64,000 nt of DNA, from NCBI RefSeq assembly GCF_000835495.1, contig NW_015622541.1, forward strand, positions 5,828,001 to 5,892,000, in the 5' to 3' direction. Each line of letters starts with the position of its first letter. Within the stretch, counting starts at the first letter, position 1. The notes beneath the pieces were generated by a model that was given only the letters and a program-made list of their open reading frames with translations, had not been told where the DNA came from and searched no databases. Shown here piece by piece: positions 54,223-64,000 of this stretch. The translations under genes were made by a program, and so were the position numbers. The stretch comes from Cladophialophora immunda (Eukaryota; Ascomycota; Eurotiomycetes; Chaetothyriales; Herpotrichiellaceae).

Positions 54223-54696
54223 TCAGTCCTCATTCCACGGGGGATTCTGCACCCAGTCCTTCTTCCCTCCGGCCATGACCCGGGCCTTGACCTCCTTGAG
54301 CTTCTGGTAGTCGGCCTCGTGGTGGAAGTAGTCCCTGCCGTCCATGGCACCCACCGCCGCGCGGATGCCGGCCAGCAGCGCGTCCGCGCGGCGCATCTTG
54401 TCCTCCACCACGCCCTTGTTGTGCCGGCCCACTTTCCGCAGGCTCCAGATCTCCAGGTCGAGCGCGTACCGCTGCCGCATCATCTCGCGCAGCCGCCGGA
54501 GCTCCTCGGGCGTGACCTTCTGCCCCTTGTGCCGCTGGGCGGAAAGGAGGTCGGCCTTGGAGAGCCGGTCTGAGTCTTTGCTAGAAACGAGAAAATGGGG
54601 GTTGTCAGTTTTGTGTGTGAGGCCTGTGAGGGGGTCTTCTGCCGAAGGGGAGGGTGGTGGCCCGCGCACGTACTCTTTCTTGATAAAGCGCATCAT
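54223..54696 (-). CDS. Small conserved-looking protein, unassigned
   Basis: Two exons, 54696-54674 and 54580-54223, give 126 residues. The first exon encodes only MMRFIKK plus two bases; the intron has a GTACGT donor and a TTTCTAG acceptor. The rest is charged and helical (VTPEELRRLREMMRQRYALD, DKMRRADALLAGIRAAVGAM) and ends KKDWVQNPPWNED. Strong third-position G/C and the clean splice junction support a real gene. I cannot name the family. Without the intron, the frame runs on upstream to 54774 and gives a poor N-terminus. Confidence 0.65.
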   Translation of the reverse strand: MMRFIKKEYVRGPPPSPSAEDPLTGLTHKTDNPHFLVSSKDSDRLSKADLLSAQRHKGQKVTPEELRRLREMMRQRYALDLEIWSLRKVGRHNKGVVEDKMRRADALLAGIRAAVGAMDGRDYFHHEADYQKLKEVKARVMAGGKKDWVQNPPWNED

Positions 54697-55363
54697 TGGG
54701 AAAGGTGTGGTTTTCGTTGCTCTGCCGGAAGAAAATGAACTATGGAATGCAGAGTCAGCGATGGGACAAACCACCGCTTTCGAGCCTGGGTCAAATGTAC
54801 CGGGGAACCACGGTCTGTATAAACAAGATTTTCCCTTTGGTTATTCTTGTCCCACCGTAGAATTCGAGTGGTTCTCAATGGTGAAGCTTTGTCATAGGGT
54901 ACGACCGAGAACTGGATTCAGATCAGGGGAGAGGTACCATTGACTGACCTCTATTGTTGTTTGGTACCGGCTGCGTCTTCACCTGGCAGACTGGCCAGTT
55001 AAATCTGCAGGTGTTGAGGAATAGAATCCAGGGTCATAGTCAAAAGAGAAGAAATACGAAAGATGAAGTGGCACGTGGCCATATTGGGAGGACAGCGGAT
55101 CGATATCAGGCTGACAAGCTGTGGGCAGGGCACGAAGGTGTGCCTTTTCGCCCAGGAAAGGCACCCAATCTGGGACTATGAGGCTCAACGCAGCCAATAC
55201 CGTGTCGTGTTGCCCACGCGACCCTGTGTGTCTTTAGTAGATGCAGTAGCTTGCGGGCGCTGAGTCCTAGTTGCAAGTCTCTGCATAGCTAGGGTATGAC
55301 TACGGCAAACTCTATCATGATTGTTCCTCCTCAACCGCTTCGGAACCATTTCAGCCTGGCGGG
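54697..55363. other. Intergenic, nothing recognised
   Basis: About 670 bp, mainly the upstream region of the small gene and the 3' flank of the next minus-strand gene. Confidence 0.45.
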
Positions 55364-58023
55364 CTAGAACCTGGTCTTCTCGCCTTCACAGCCCTTGATG
55401 ACCTGCTCCTTGACAAAGCGTTGGCCTTGGGCGTTTCCCCTTCTTCGGACCTCGGGCTGAATCACCAGATCGGCCGTTGCATTCGCCGCCTTCCGATGGA
55501 CGAGCGCCTTTGCGCCCTGCGCTGGGAAAACCAAGTACACTCGACATTTTTGGGCCATGACGTCCAACCAGAAAGTGGCAGCGACCTCGACGAACTCTCG
55601 GACGAGGAGGAGGTCGTGAGGCGACGGAGGCGAGATCGCTTCTATCGCGTTGCAGATGTCGCCCACGGCAGCACCTACGCTTTGATCGTACCTTTGTTTC
55701 AACCTGCGCGATGCTTCCGAGTCGGATTTCTTCGAAGCGTCCCAGTATTCTTTGACACGTTCGAATCGCCATGCCTCGGACTCCTCTGAAGCTTCTGGCC
55801 AGTGAGGCAGTTCGGAGCTTTGATCTACATTGGATTCATCAGCCTACAAATACTAGCGAAGGAAAATGGTTGAACCACGGTGACAATGGTGCATTGGTAC
55901 TTACCTTCGCCAAACTCGCCCGTCCATTCGCGGTGCATTCTTTGGCCGTCGTCACCGAGCACTCCGAATGGAGAGTGGAAGATCTTCTCCTTCAGGATCA
56001 TCCAGATGGTGCTTTGGACGATTTGCTGCTTCAGCTTCCTGGGGTTCTCAGAACGCCGCAGCACGTTCTCCTGGATGGGCCAGCGGGCTTCTCGTTTCTT
56101 CTCCCACTGGATTCTCGAGAAGCTGTCCACTTCCCCGGCCAGCTTTTTGAATCGGTTGCATATCTCTGGGTCGGACAGTCCTTTGAAGTGGTCTCGTTTG
56201 ACCAGCTCTCCTTTCAGTTCTTCGGCTTCTAGTCGGAACTGCTCAATCCTCTCCATCTCTCGTTGGCGAGCCTCCTTTTCTCTCGCCTCAAAGTCTTCCC
56301 GCATACGGTCCAGTTTAACATTGTATTCCTGCTCCGCCTTCTCCAGAGCAGCCTTCGACTCTCGTTGTTCATTCTCGTGCACTTCCTTAACAGATTGCAT
56401 AGCTGCCTTCCACGTCGCAATTTCTTTCCGATGGCGCTGGTCAACCATCTGTGCTTGACTGGCAGCGTCTTTCTGCTGCTTTTCGTGAGTTTCTCTCCAT
56501 GCCCTATCGAAATCATCCATCCTGATTTGATGGTTCGCGTTCAAAGCATCGATATGCGCCCGATGCCGCGCTTGCTCCTGTCTGAGTTCGTGGTTTTCGC
56601 CCGTCAACTTCTTCCAACTCTGCTCAAGGCCACTGTACTGAGCCTCCATCTTTCGAAGATTCTCTGTCTTTGCCTGAACATGTTCGATTAGGTACCTCAA
56701 CGCCCCGTCAGGACCAGATTTCTTCAACAGGAGATCCACATCCCGGGTCCACGGTATTTCACGGGCAGCTCTCCTGAGTTCAGCTTCGACGGCGGTTAAT
56801 TCTTTGGATGCATCCACATAGGGTTGGTAAGCTCCCACAAGAATACCAAACGCATTTTCCACCCCTTCTTCCCTCGATTTCAACGCAGTATCCACGTCCT
56901 TACGGGCCGCCTGAGGTGACGCTCTTCTGATTTGCCCTGCAACACGATCCAGCACAATAGACGCATACCTTTTCACCTGGTAGTCATCAAAAATCAGTGC
57001 CAGCATGGCCTCGGCACCACCTGTCTTCTGCGCATGATTTAGATCGGCTGGCCGAATGTCGTGGTTTGCAGATCGCAGCTTCTCTTCGACGCGCACCAAG
57101 GCTTGCTCGGCCTTCAGGCTGGACTGACACTGGTCGAGCAGGAGTTGCAAGGCGCCCGCAAGGCCGTGTTTTCTGATTTCCGCATTCACCTCGGATGTCC
57201 GTACATGGCCCTTCATGGCCGCTCGGATCTTGTCCTCAAGATGATGTAAACGGTCCTCTGCGTCCAGTGCTGGCTCGTACACGTCGATGAGAAGCCTGAG
57301 TGCGCCGCTGGTGCCACGCTTCTTGAACGCAGTGTCGAGTTCGCTGTCATCTACAATGCCGTCCGCGGCTTTCCGGATTTCTTTGTCGATGCGGTAAAGC
57401 TCGTCGTCTGCAGCCTTATTCGGACGAGGGGCCATTGTGCCGGTTTGATCGCCGGTTTGACTGTGCATCTTATCACCAGTGGCGTCCATCTCTGAAGCAC
57501 CTGTCTGCTTACAATCGGCCTTGTGTTGGTTTGCTTCCAGCTCTGCGGGAGCGACAGACGTCGACCTTGAATGGAGACTGGAGAACCGCGATTTGAACAG
57601 ACCACCGCGGCCTTCGGTCGTCGTCGTGCTGGAAGGCTTATCCTCCAGCTCATGAATGCCTGCGGCGCTCTGTGGGATTGAACCACCGTCTCCGAGGGCA
57701 TCTAATTCCGCTGGAGGCAGGACTGAAGATCCTCTGGTTTCCGAAATCTGACTTGCGGAGGGGTCATGGTCTGGCCTTAATGTTGTTGCTGTTGAGAAGC
57801 GGACGCTCTCTTTTTCCAACCCACTGCTGGCTGAAGGGGCAGTGCGAGAAACAGAAGAGAAAGCAACATTTGCTGCAATGGGAGAGGGCGTTGCCATAGC
57901 TGCCCCTCTTCCGTCACCAGTTTGGAGCTGGTCGTCGACTTCCGTCCGGGACGCTAAGCGAGGAGGTACCAGAGCACTGACCGGACTAGACAGCTCCCGC
58001 CACTTCTTCTTCAAGCCACCCAT
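55364..58023 (-). CDS. Long coiled-coil protein with conserved C-terminal domain
   Basis: Two exons, 58023-55905 and 55824-55364, give 859 residues. The 80-bp intron has a GTAAGT donor; the spliced codon GAT gives GEFGEDQSSELP. The first ~200 residues are Ser/Thr/Ala-rich and disordered. A helical middle contains five or six copies of a degenerate ~65-residue pattern (G-A-L-R/Q-x-L-I/L-D-x-Y/Q, for example SGALRLLIDVYEPALDAEDR and AGALQLLLDQCQSSLKAEQA). A true coiled coil follows (about 460-620). Then comes a domain beginning LSDPEICNRFKKLAGEVDSF and including QQIVQSTIWMILKEKIFHSP, which I associate with uncharacterised fungal proteins often found beside Hsp70-like genes. It is divergent from the Hsp70-like gene, with 759 bp between. 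Confidence 0.8.
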
Positions 58024-58782
58024 GCTATGAGAAAGGGGTAGTACCGGCTAGACTGAGACGAGGATCATGCAGAACAGGGTCGAGCACAAAGGGAGCGGGA
58101 GCAGAGAGCCCTGCTGTTCCCATCGATGGCCTTCAAGTGCTAGATTATGATCTCGAGCTTTGTAAAATGCTGGTCTCCTTTACGGATGCCTAGATTGCGA
58201 CAACAGCAGGATACATCGATGAGGCTGAAGAGGAACCCGCCAGACCGGCGCTAGTAAGGTCGGGCTGAGTGAACTTAGCTATCCACGTATCCACAAGAGA
58301 GACGGTATGCTTCTGCTTTTGAAGTTCGCCTTATGGTTGCCTTTCAGCGCCTCGCTGCAGTAGTGCAATCAAGACTCGACTTGCTAGACTCAAAAAAAAG
58401 GACGGCGGTATCCTGGCCAAGCTCGGATGTATGCACGCTACGCCTCGGTCGAAGCGACGCACAAGCTGTGAGCCTGACTGGATATAACGGCACAGTATCA
58501 CAGTGAGGCGCCGAAACAAGTCATCGAGGCCATACCGTAGCCATTCTCAGCCTGAGCATGTTTCGGGACAGTGCCTTCACGGCTGACCTTGGCCATGGGA
58601 CTCTGTCTTAGCTCGACTTCTCCCACTCCCTATGCACACTGGCGTTTTCTTTTCTTTCGCGGCCAGCCATCATGTCTCGTGGTTTTTCGTCCTTCTCCTT
58701 TCGTTTACCGCCCACCTATTCACCTCTCTCGACACTCGTACTGGCGTTGACTTGGAAGAGAGCCGCGGGATAGCCTCACACG
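58024..58782. promoter_or_regulatory. Divergent promoter region, coiled-coil / Hsp70-like genes
   Basis: A 759-bp region between two outward-facing genes. The last ~150 bp before 58783 are C/T-rich leader. No specific site was identified. Confidence 0.4.
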
Positions 58783-61290
58783 ATGGCAGAGAACGGAGCC
58801 ACGTCACACAGGGAACAGCGGTTCGTCATCGGCTTGGACTATGGCACGACGTACACAGGTAATGCTTCCTGTCGACGAGAGAGTCTGGGGGTGTTTTGGC
58901 TGACGATCAGGGCAGGGGTCGCCTTCGCGACGCCCAACTCCAACCAGCTCCCGCTCGACGAGATCGACCTGATCGAGGACTGGGGGTCGAACATGGGGAA
59001 CCACAAGAAGATCCCCAGCGTGATTTCCTTCTCCCCGTCCACGGAGGCCATGGAGCAGCAGTGGGGGTACGACCTCAGCGAACACGCCATCTCCATCGTC
59101 CACACCAAGCTGGAACTGGACCTCCAGGACGTCGCCGGCGAGCTCGACCTCATGATCCAGGCCCTCGACGGCATGGGTGACTTCGGCTTCGACCACATCA
59201 AGGGCGCCGGCGCCGCGCACGCCTTCAGCGACCGATCCTCCGAGCAGGTCGTGACCGAGTACCTGTCAAGGGTGTTCGAGCACCTGTCCGCGGCCATCGT
59301 CAACTTCTCCACAACGTTCAGGGTCCGAGTCCCCGTCGACATTGTCGTCACTGTGCCAACGGTACGGAGAGCTTTCATATTGTCATATTGCGTGCCTACG
59401 AGCGTCTTTCCTTTTCTCCGTTTTAATCTGACAACCGCGCAGGAATGGTCTTACAGAGCAAAGAATTCCACCTTCCGGGCCCTTACCAACGCCGGCTTCA
59501 ATCAGCAATATTTCCCAAAGCTGGCGAACGTCCTGTTCATCACGGAACCCGAAGCGGCAGCAATATACACGGCACGGTATCTGAAGGACGAGATCCATGA
59601 AATATTCCTCAAGGTAAGTTTCCCAAATAGAGCGAGATGCTCAGCCCCCACCCCCACGCATAGCTGACGATTTCCCTACAGCCCAATTCTTGCTTTATCC
59701 TCTGCGACGCTGGTGGTGGCACGGTCGTAAGTCTTATACAGGGGCCATGGCTTCCTCTCTTTTGCACATTCTAACTTTTGCATTTCTCATCGTAGGATGT
59801 CGTGTCGTACAAAGTCAAACAGGTGGAACCGTCACTGGTACTGGAGAGAATTGGAGTTCCAACGGGTAATTAAGTGTCCCCCTTCCCCTTGAATCTGTAT
59901 ACCGGCCGTAGAGATGCTGCTAGCACTGAACGAAAAAAAAAACCGGGCTAACATCTGCCCAACTCAAAAAGGCGACAAGTGCGGCGCCATCTACATTGAC
60001 ATCGCGTTCAAGGAATGGCTGAGGCAACTGCTGGGCAACAAATACTACGAGAAACTCGACCAGAACCAGGATCTTCAGCGGATCACGTCGCACACCTGTG
60101 AAAGCAAGGCCATGCGCCAGCTGATGAAGTCGTTTGACGTGCTGAAGAAGCAGTTCCACAAGAACCACAGGGACATGGCGTTGGACCTGCCTCCGCCGCT
60201 CCACAACTTGACCCTGGACAACCGGGTGGACTGTGGCGAGATCAAGATCACGAAGTGAGCCCTCAGCTGCGTCCAAGTCGGTGGGATCTTCACCTTCTTA
60301 CTGACCACCTCCTTTTTCCGTAGCGCCACAATGACGGGATTCTTCAACTTTTGTGTGGGCAAAATCATGGATTTGCTGCTGGGGCATATTCGTCAGATCG
60401 ACAATCTAGGCAAGCAAGTCAAGGTGAGTGACCAACACACCAGCTCTATTGTCCCCTGCGCTAGACGAAGCATGAGCATCCAATATGGGAACAGGGGGAA
60501 TGCTAACGGGATTGGCTTTACAGAACATCTTTCTGGTCGGGGGCTTCGGAGAGTCGCCGTACCTGCAGGAAGAGATCGAATTTTCTCTGCGCCTGAGGCG
60601 GATCAAACTCAGGAGGCCCGACACCTCGTGGACCGCGGTGGTCCGGGGCGCGGTCCTGCACGGCATCGAGAAGGACACGATCTCGAACCTGTCGGTCGCG
60701 ACGCCGTGCCCGCGGCACTTCGGCATCAGCGTCAGTGAGCCGTTCTCCAAGATCCACCACGACGAGAAGGACGTCACCGTGAACTCGATCACGAAGTCGC
60801 CGATCGTCGAGGGCCGGCTCCTCTGGATGCTGGGCAAGGGGGACCTGGTCCTCTCCGACTCGCCGACCACGGTGTCCCAGATGATCAGCCTCTCGTTCCG
60901 CGACACCGACAAGACGAAGCGGCAGCTCGCCATCTACTCCTACGCCGGCGACGACGGCGACGACGACGACCGGCCCCACACGATCAAAAATTCTTTGGAC
61001 GGTAAGCAAACCACCAAGCTCCCCCTTGGCCATGTCTTCTTCAGCGTATTTTTGGAATCGAGTAAGAATGCTGAACGCTCTTTGATTCTCCTCCAGACCT
61101 TGTCGAGTTCGACGTTCTCGAATACGACCTGGCCAGCCTCGTCCGGAAACGCCTCGAAAAGGCCAAGGGCCGGAACGGCACATTCTACGTCGCGAGGCTG
61201 AAGCTCACCTTGGCCCTGTCGGCGGATCGCCTGAGCGCGGTCCTCTCGTGTGACGGACAAGAGCTGGCGACGAGTGATAAGCCGTTGTAG
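58783..61290 (+). CDS. Hsp70-like (actin-fold ATPase) protein
   Basis: Nine exons: 58783-58858, 58916-59361, 59443-59613, 59682-59726, 59796-59865, 59972-60254, 60324-60423, 60524-61001 and 61097-61290; 620 residues, all junctions in phase. Phosphate motif 1 is IGLDYGTTYTG (16-26, completed across intron 1). Phosphate motif 2 is CDAGGGTVD, created by joining exons 4 and 5. The adenosine motif is FLVGGFGESPYL at the start of exon 8, and VLFITEPEAAAIYTARYL is also typical. The order matches the divergent Hsp70/HSPA12-like proteins expanded in filamentous fungi. They lack the classical substrate-binding domain and EEVD end, and both are absent here. The role is unknown. The high intron density means single-ORF calls would break it into pieces. 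Confidence 0.9.
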
Positions 61291-61976
61291 CAAGCAGGGT
61301 GGTCAATTGAGGAGAGTGCCGGAGAGACAGAGAGAAGGATAGGGGTTCTGTCCTCATATCCTTTTGAACCCCCGACAATTCACCATTGCGTCATGATCTT
61401 CCACGGAGGGAATGAGAAGGTCTGGGTTTCTCCGAGAGTCTGGAGTCGAGAGGTCTTGCTCTAATTCGCTTGACTTGACAGCTCGAAACAAGTGATGGTG
61501 AAGCTTAGTGGACCGTTGGTTCTTCGATCTACTCATGATCTTGTTGACAGACTGTGTCTCTTGTGGAGAGATATTCCACCTATTATTTCGCCTCTTTCTC
61601 ACGAACAATACAGCCTATTCTACCGTCGCTCGCAGTTATTTGTTGGACACAGTCTTGACTGGTTCTCGCATCAAACATGGGTTCCGAAACAGCCCTGTGG
61701 GCACGCGAAGAGGTGAACAAGATGGCGATGTGATAAGAACCGGTGCAGAAAACATATTCGGCTGTGACGCTTGGAGCGGTTGTGCTTAGACACAGCTATG
61801 TGACTACGTCGCGTTACGATTTTCGACAGGAAATCGACTCGAGGCTATGTATATTTGCGTGATGACTGATGGCCAGGTGCACGACATTGGCGTATCCTTC
61901 TACCTACATTGAATGACAACGATGCTCAATCACCTATTATGCGGATTTGGACCTTCGGTTGCAGCTTGTTCCCCTA
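61291..61976. other. Convergent intergenic region
   Basis: About 690 bp between the 3' ends of two converging genes. Nothing else is recognised. Confidence 0.45.
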
Positions 61977-63986
61977 CTAATGCCCCTTTGGAAAGGCACT
62001 CGGCTCACAATTTTTGCACATCCTGTGGTAGCAGTCTGGACACGCGACGTGTAGAGCCCGGATTAGCTTTAAGTTGCATTGGCAGCATTTCCATGCATTA
62101 ATTGGGGCATGGTTCGAACTCCCCATGGAACGGGTGGACGCTTGTCTAAGCGCAGTCCTATTGCGAGATGGCCGACTATCCACATGTGCGAGCCCTTCTA
62201 CTACCCATTTGATGCTATCGTTTCGGGTTTGAATCGTCGCTGTGTTTAGATCGAACTTGTTTTGATGTGCTTCCTTCGTCGGCTTGGTCGCTTGTGTCGT
62301 TGCACCTGGGGAAGAAGAGGGTCTTTTCCGACGAGAAGCGTCGTTGTTCTCAAGCGCTGCGAACCCAACAATCCCAGTTCTTGATCGGAAGTCGATGGAT
62401 GTTGAGGAGCCTTCCTGTTGTAAGCCAAAGCCTTGCTCTCCATACAGCCTTTTTGATCTCCCAGCCCTTTCATTGTGACTGTTCTGGGCTTCCTTGGCTG
62501 CAGCTTTTCCCGAACTCAACAAGCCTGATGGACTCTTCTGCTCTCCTGATCCTTCGTTTGCCCCGGAAGCGTCGGTTTGTCCTTTATTCGGATCAAAAGT
62601 GATCGCAAGCGGTATCGATAACTCCAATGGCGCCACCCGCATTTGTCTTCCAGTCGACTTTTCAATGGCGCGTTGAATTTCTCGAGCAGGTGCGATATAT
62701 GTTATATTGGAACCTGGGTGGCCGGCCACAATGTGGCCATACCAATTCCCATCAGCATCCAGTATCCACATGCCACAGCTGCCGAGAAACATAGGCTTCT
62801 CAAGCATAACGCAGTATAGTGACAGAAGCTCCCGGCTGCCTTTAAGGCCAATGAGGGTGTGATTTGCTTTCAAAATGCCCTTTATCGTGTGTCCATCCCA
62901 GTCAAAGGTGTATATTGGCTTTACACAGTCAAGATCCTTGAGATCATCGACGACCCGGACGGGATGGAAAGCTCCGCTCTCTTCCCGATTACGGATGCCC
63001 AGAAGTTGGGTCCACCGGTCGGTGAGATCGATAAGAGCCCAATCTAACTCATCGGAAGGCGATCCGTCGGAAGACTCTTTTAACCTACCCACTACTTGTA
63101 GGTCGAGAAGCGGTGGTGGAGCAGCCTTTGGCTCGACCTCTGTGAAGATGACGTCCTCTGAAGACTCTCCCTCCGACACATGGTGGGAGTTTGGATGGTC
63201 TGCATGCATGGCTATCGTGCCCCTCATGTCGGACGTACATGTTGGCTCGTCGTCCGAGTCATCAATGATGGAAAATGTTGACTCTGTATCGCACTCTTCA
63301 TCGCCGGCAATGTCCACAGTAGCTGGAGTTGTACTGAGCCGCAAGGCATGTGCTATTGTCAGACCGTAAGGTTTGCCGTCTAGGAGTACTATGCCTCCCA
63401 TGGTCGAGTCAGGAGAGCGAGCTACGCCACTAACGGCGGTCTCGTCTGGTCTCAGGAAGAACAGCGGCATTCCACACCGGAGATTGAGTGGCTCTGATGT
63501 GTAGACCAGTATTTCATTGTCATGAAACGTGGCCATGCGGACAGGCCTTGGTCGATCTCGTAGATGGACGAGTTTGAAACCTGGGTGCTCCTTACGGAAA
63601 CACTCCCAAAAGTCACTTTCTTTGATGGCAATGATGGCCTTGTGGCAATAACCCTTGCTCTGGCAGCTGACCGCGATACAAGGGCGCGCTGTCTCCGGCG
63701 TAGGTCCGAACATGTAACAATCGATGCTGGAAGGCAGGGCCGACTCGGTTTCGCCCTCAAACAGATCGTCTCGGCAGGATAGGCAATTCTTGATGTTGCC
63801 TTCAATAGAGGAGTATGCTGCTAGAGCCGGCCCCTTTACCGCCCAGAAGAAGTATTCTGTGAGCTGAAGCTTTGAGCGATCACGCTTTACCAACGCGGGA
63901 AATGTAAAATCAATTGATTCCAGAGGCTCAGGCCAGGTTTCCTTTGGCTTCAGCAAGTCCCTGAGGCGTGCGGAATGGCGGACCAT
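61977..63986 (-). CDS. Trypsin-fold-like protein with C-terminal Cys-rich motif
   Basis: Intronless, at least 669 residues. The frame has no stop before the window edge, so the start at 63986 may not be the true one. The middle region looks like a chymotrypsin-type fold: VLLDGKPYGLTIAHAL with H213, DELDWALIDL with D315, and FLGSCGMWILDADGNWYGHI. In the last segment C404 occupies the place of the nucleophile Ser in the usual GDSG. Spacing and order (H, D, then nucleophile) fit the family. The next ~220 residues are polar and disordered. The C-terminus holds a Cys motif (KCCQCNLKL...ACPDCYHRMCKNC), four CxxC-like pairs that could bind zinc. I do not recognise a named orthologue. It could be an active Cys-nucleophile protease or an inactive scaffold. 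Confidence 0.7.
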   Translation of the reverse strand: MVRHSARLRDLLKPKETWPEPLESIDFTFPALVKRDRSKLQLTEYFFWAVKGPALAAYSSIEGNIKNCLSCRDDLFEGETESALPSSIDCYMFGPTPETARPCIAVSCQSKGYCHKAIIAIKESDFWECFRKEHPGFKLVHLRDRPRPVRMATFHDNEILVYTSEPLNLRCGMPLFFLRPDETAVSGVARSPDSTMGGIVLLDGKPYGLTIAHALRLSTTPATVDIAGDEECDTESTFSIIDDSDDEPTCTSDMRGTIAMHADHPNSHHVSEGESSEDVIFTEVEPKAAPPPLLDLQVVGRLKESSDGSPSDELDWALIDLTDRWTQLLGIRNREESGAFHPVRVVDDLKDLDCVKPIYTFDWDGHTIKGILKANHTLIGLKGSRELLSLYCVMLEKPMFLGSCGMWILDADGNWYGHIVAGHPGSNITYIAPAREIQRAIEKSTGRQMRVAPLELSIPLAITFDPNKGQTDASGANEGSGEQKSPSGLLSSGKAAAKEAQNSHNERAGRSKRLYGEQGFGLQQEGSSTSIDFRSRTGIVGFAALENNDASRRKRPSSSPGATTQATKPTKEAHQNKFDLNTATIQTRNDSIKWVVEGLAHVDSRPSRNRTALRQASTRSMGSSNHAPINAWKCCQCNLKLIRALHVACPDCYHRMCKNCEPSAFPKGH

Positions 63987-64000
63987 CGTCGTAGTGACGC

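Overview
The window looks like nuclear DNA of a filamentous ascomycete (Pezizomycotina). Genes carry short introns of about 45-110 bp with GT-AG ends and CTAAC/CTGAC-like branch sites, and the families seen are typical of that group: a fungal rhodopsin-like membrane protein, UstYa/DUF3328 proteins, a bZIP-ankyrin regulator, GH35 beta-galactosidase and an Hsp70-like ATPase. Exon structures were assembled by reading splice sites and checking that the reading phase stays open. No species can be named from the sequence.

Layout. 1-2.9 kb: nothing supported. 2.9-9.0 kb: an MFS transporter, a probable RNA polymerase I subunit RPA43 and a Rieske-AIF type mitochondrial oxidoreductase. 9.0-12.9 kb: gene desert. 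12.9-24.8 kb: rhodopsin-like membrane protein, secreted tyrosinase, GFA/CENP-V zinc protein, a three-exon DUF7923-like protein, an 11-bp minisatellite broken by a 100-N assembly gap, and a fungal transcription-factor-domain protein without a zinc cluster. 25-31 kb: two unassigned ORFs in long non-coding stretches. 45.4-64 kb: mostly housekeeping genes (ER J-domain protein, two coiled-coil proteins, GH35 beta-galactosidase, a small conserved-looking protein, an Hsp70-like ATPase, and a protease-like protein with a C-terminal Cys motif).

The most interesting part is 32.6-44.5 kb, which I read as a ribosomally synthesised peptide (RiPP) cluster of the dikaritin type. A secreted precursor (44077-44541) holds nine 13-residue repeats ending in Kex2 KR sites. 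Eight are identical in protein and the first differs at one residue, while the DNA differs at many synonymous positions. Next to it lie five UstYa/DUF3328 proteins, each with a membrane anchor and two HxxHC motifs, and an HSL-type alpha/beta hydrolase. A ToxE-like bZIP-ankyrin regulator sits about 1.8 kb from the first UstYa gene.

Proposed logic (inference): the precursor enters the secretory pathway, the UstYa proteins modify the repeats oxidatively, Kex2 and a Kex1-type carboxypeptidase release copies of an 11-residue peptide, and the hydrolase may act late. The repeat has no tyrosine; tryptophan is its only aromatic residue. That differs from ustiloxin-, phomopsin- and asperipin-type cores, so the crosslink chemistry may be new. 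A tyrosinase lies 26 kb away but has no tyrosine substrate in the repeat.
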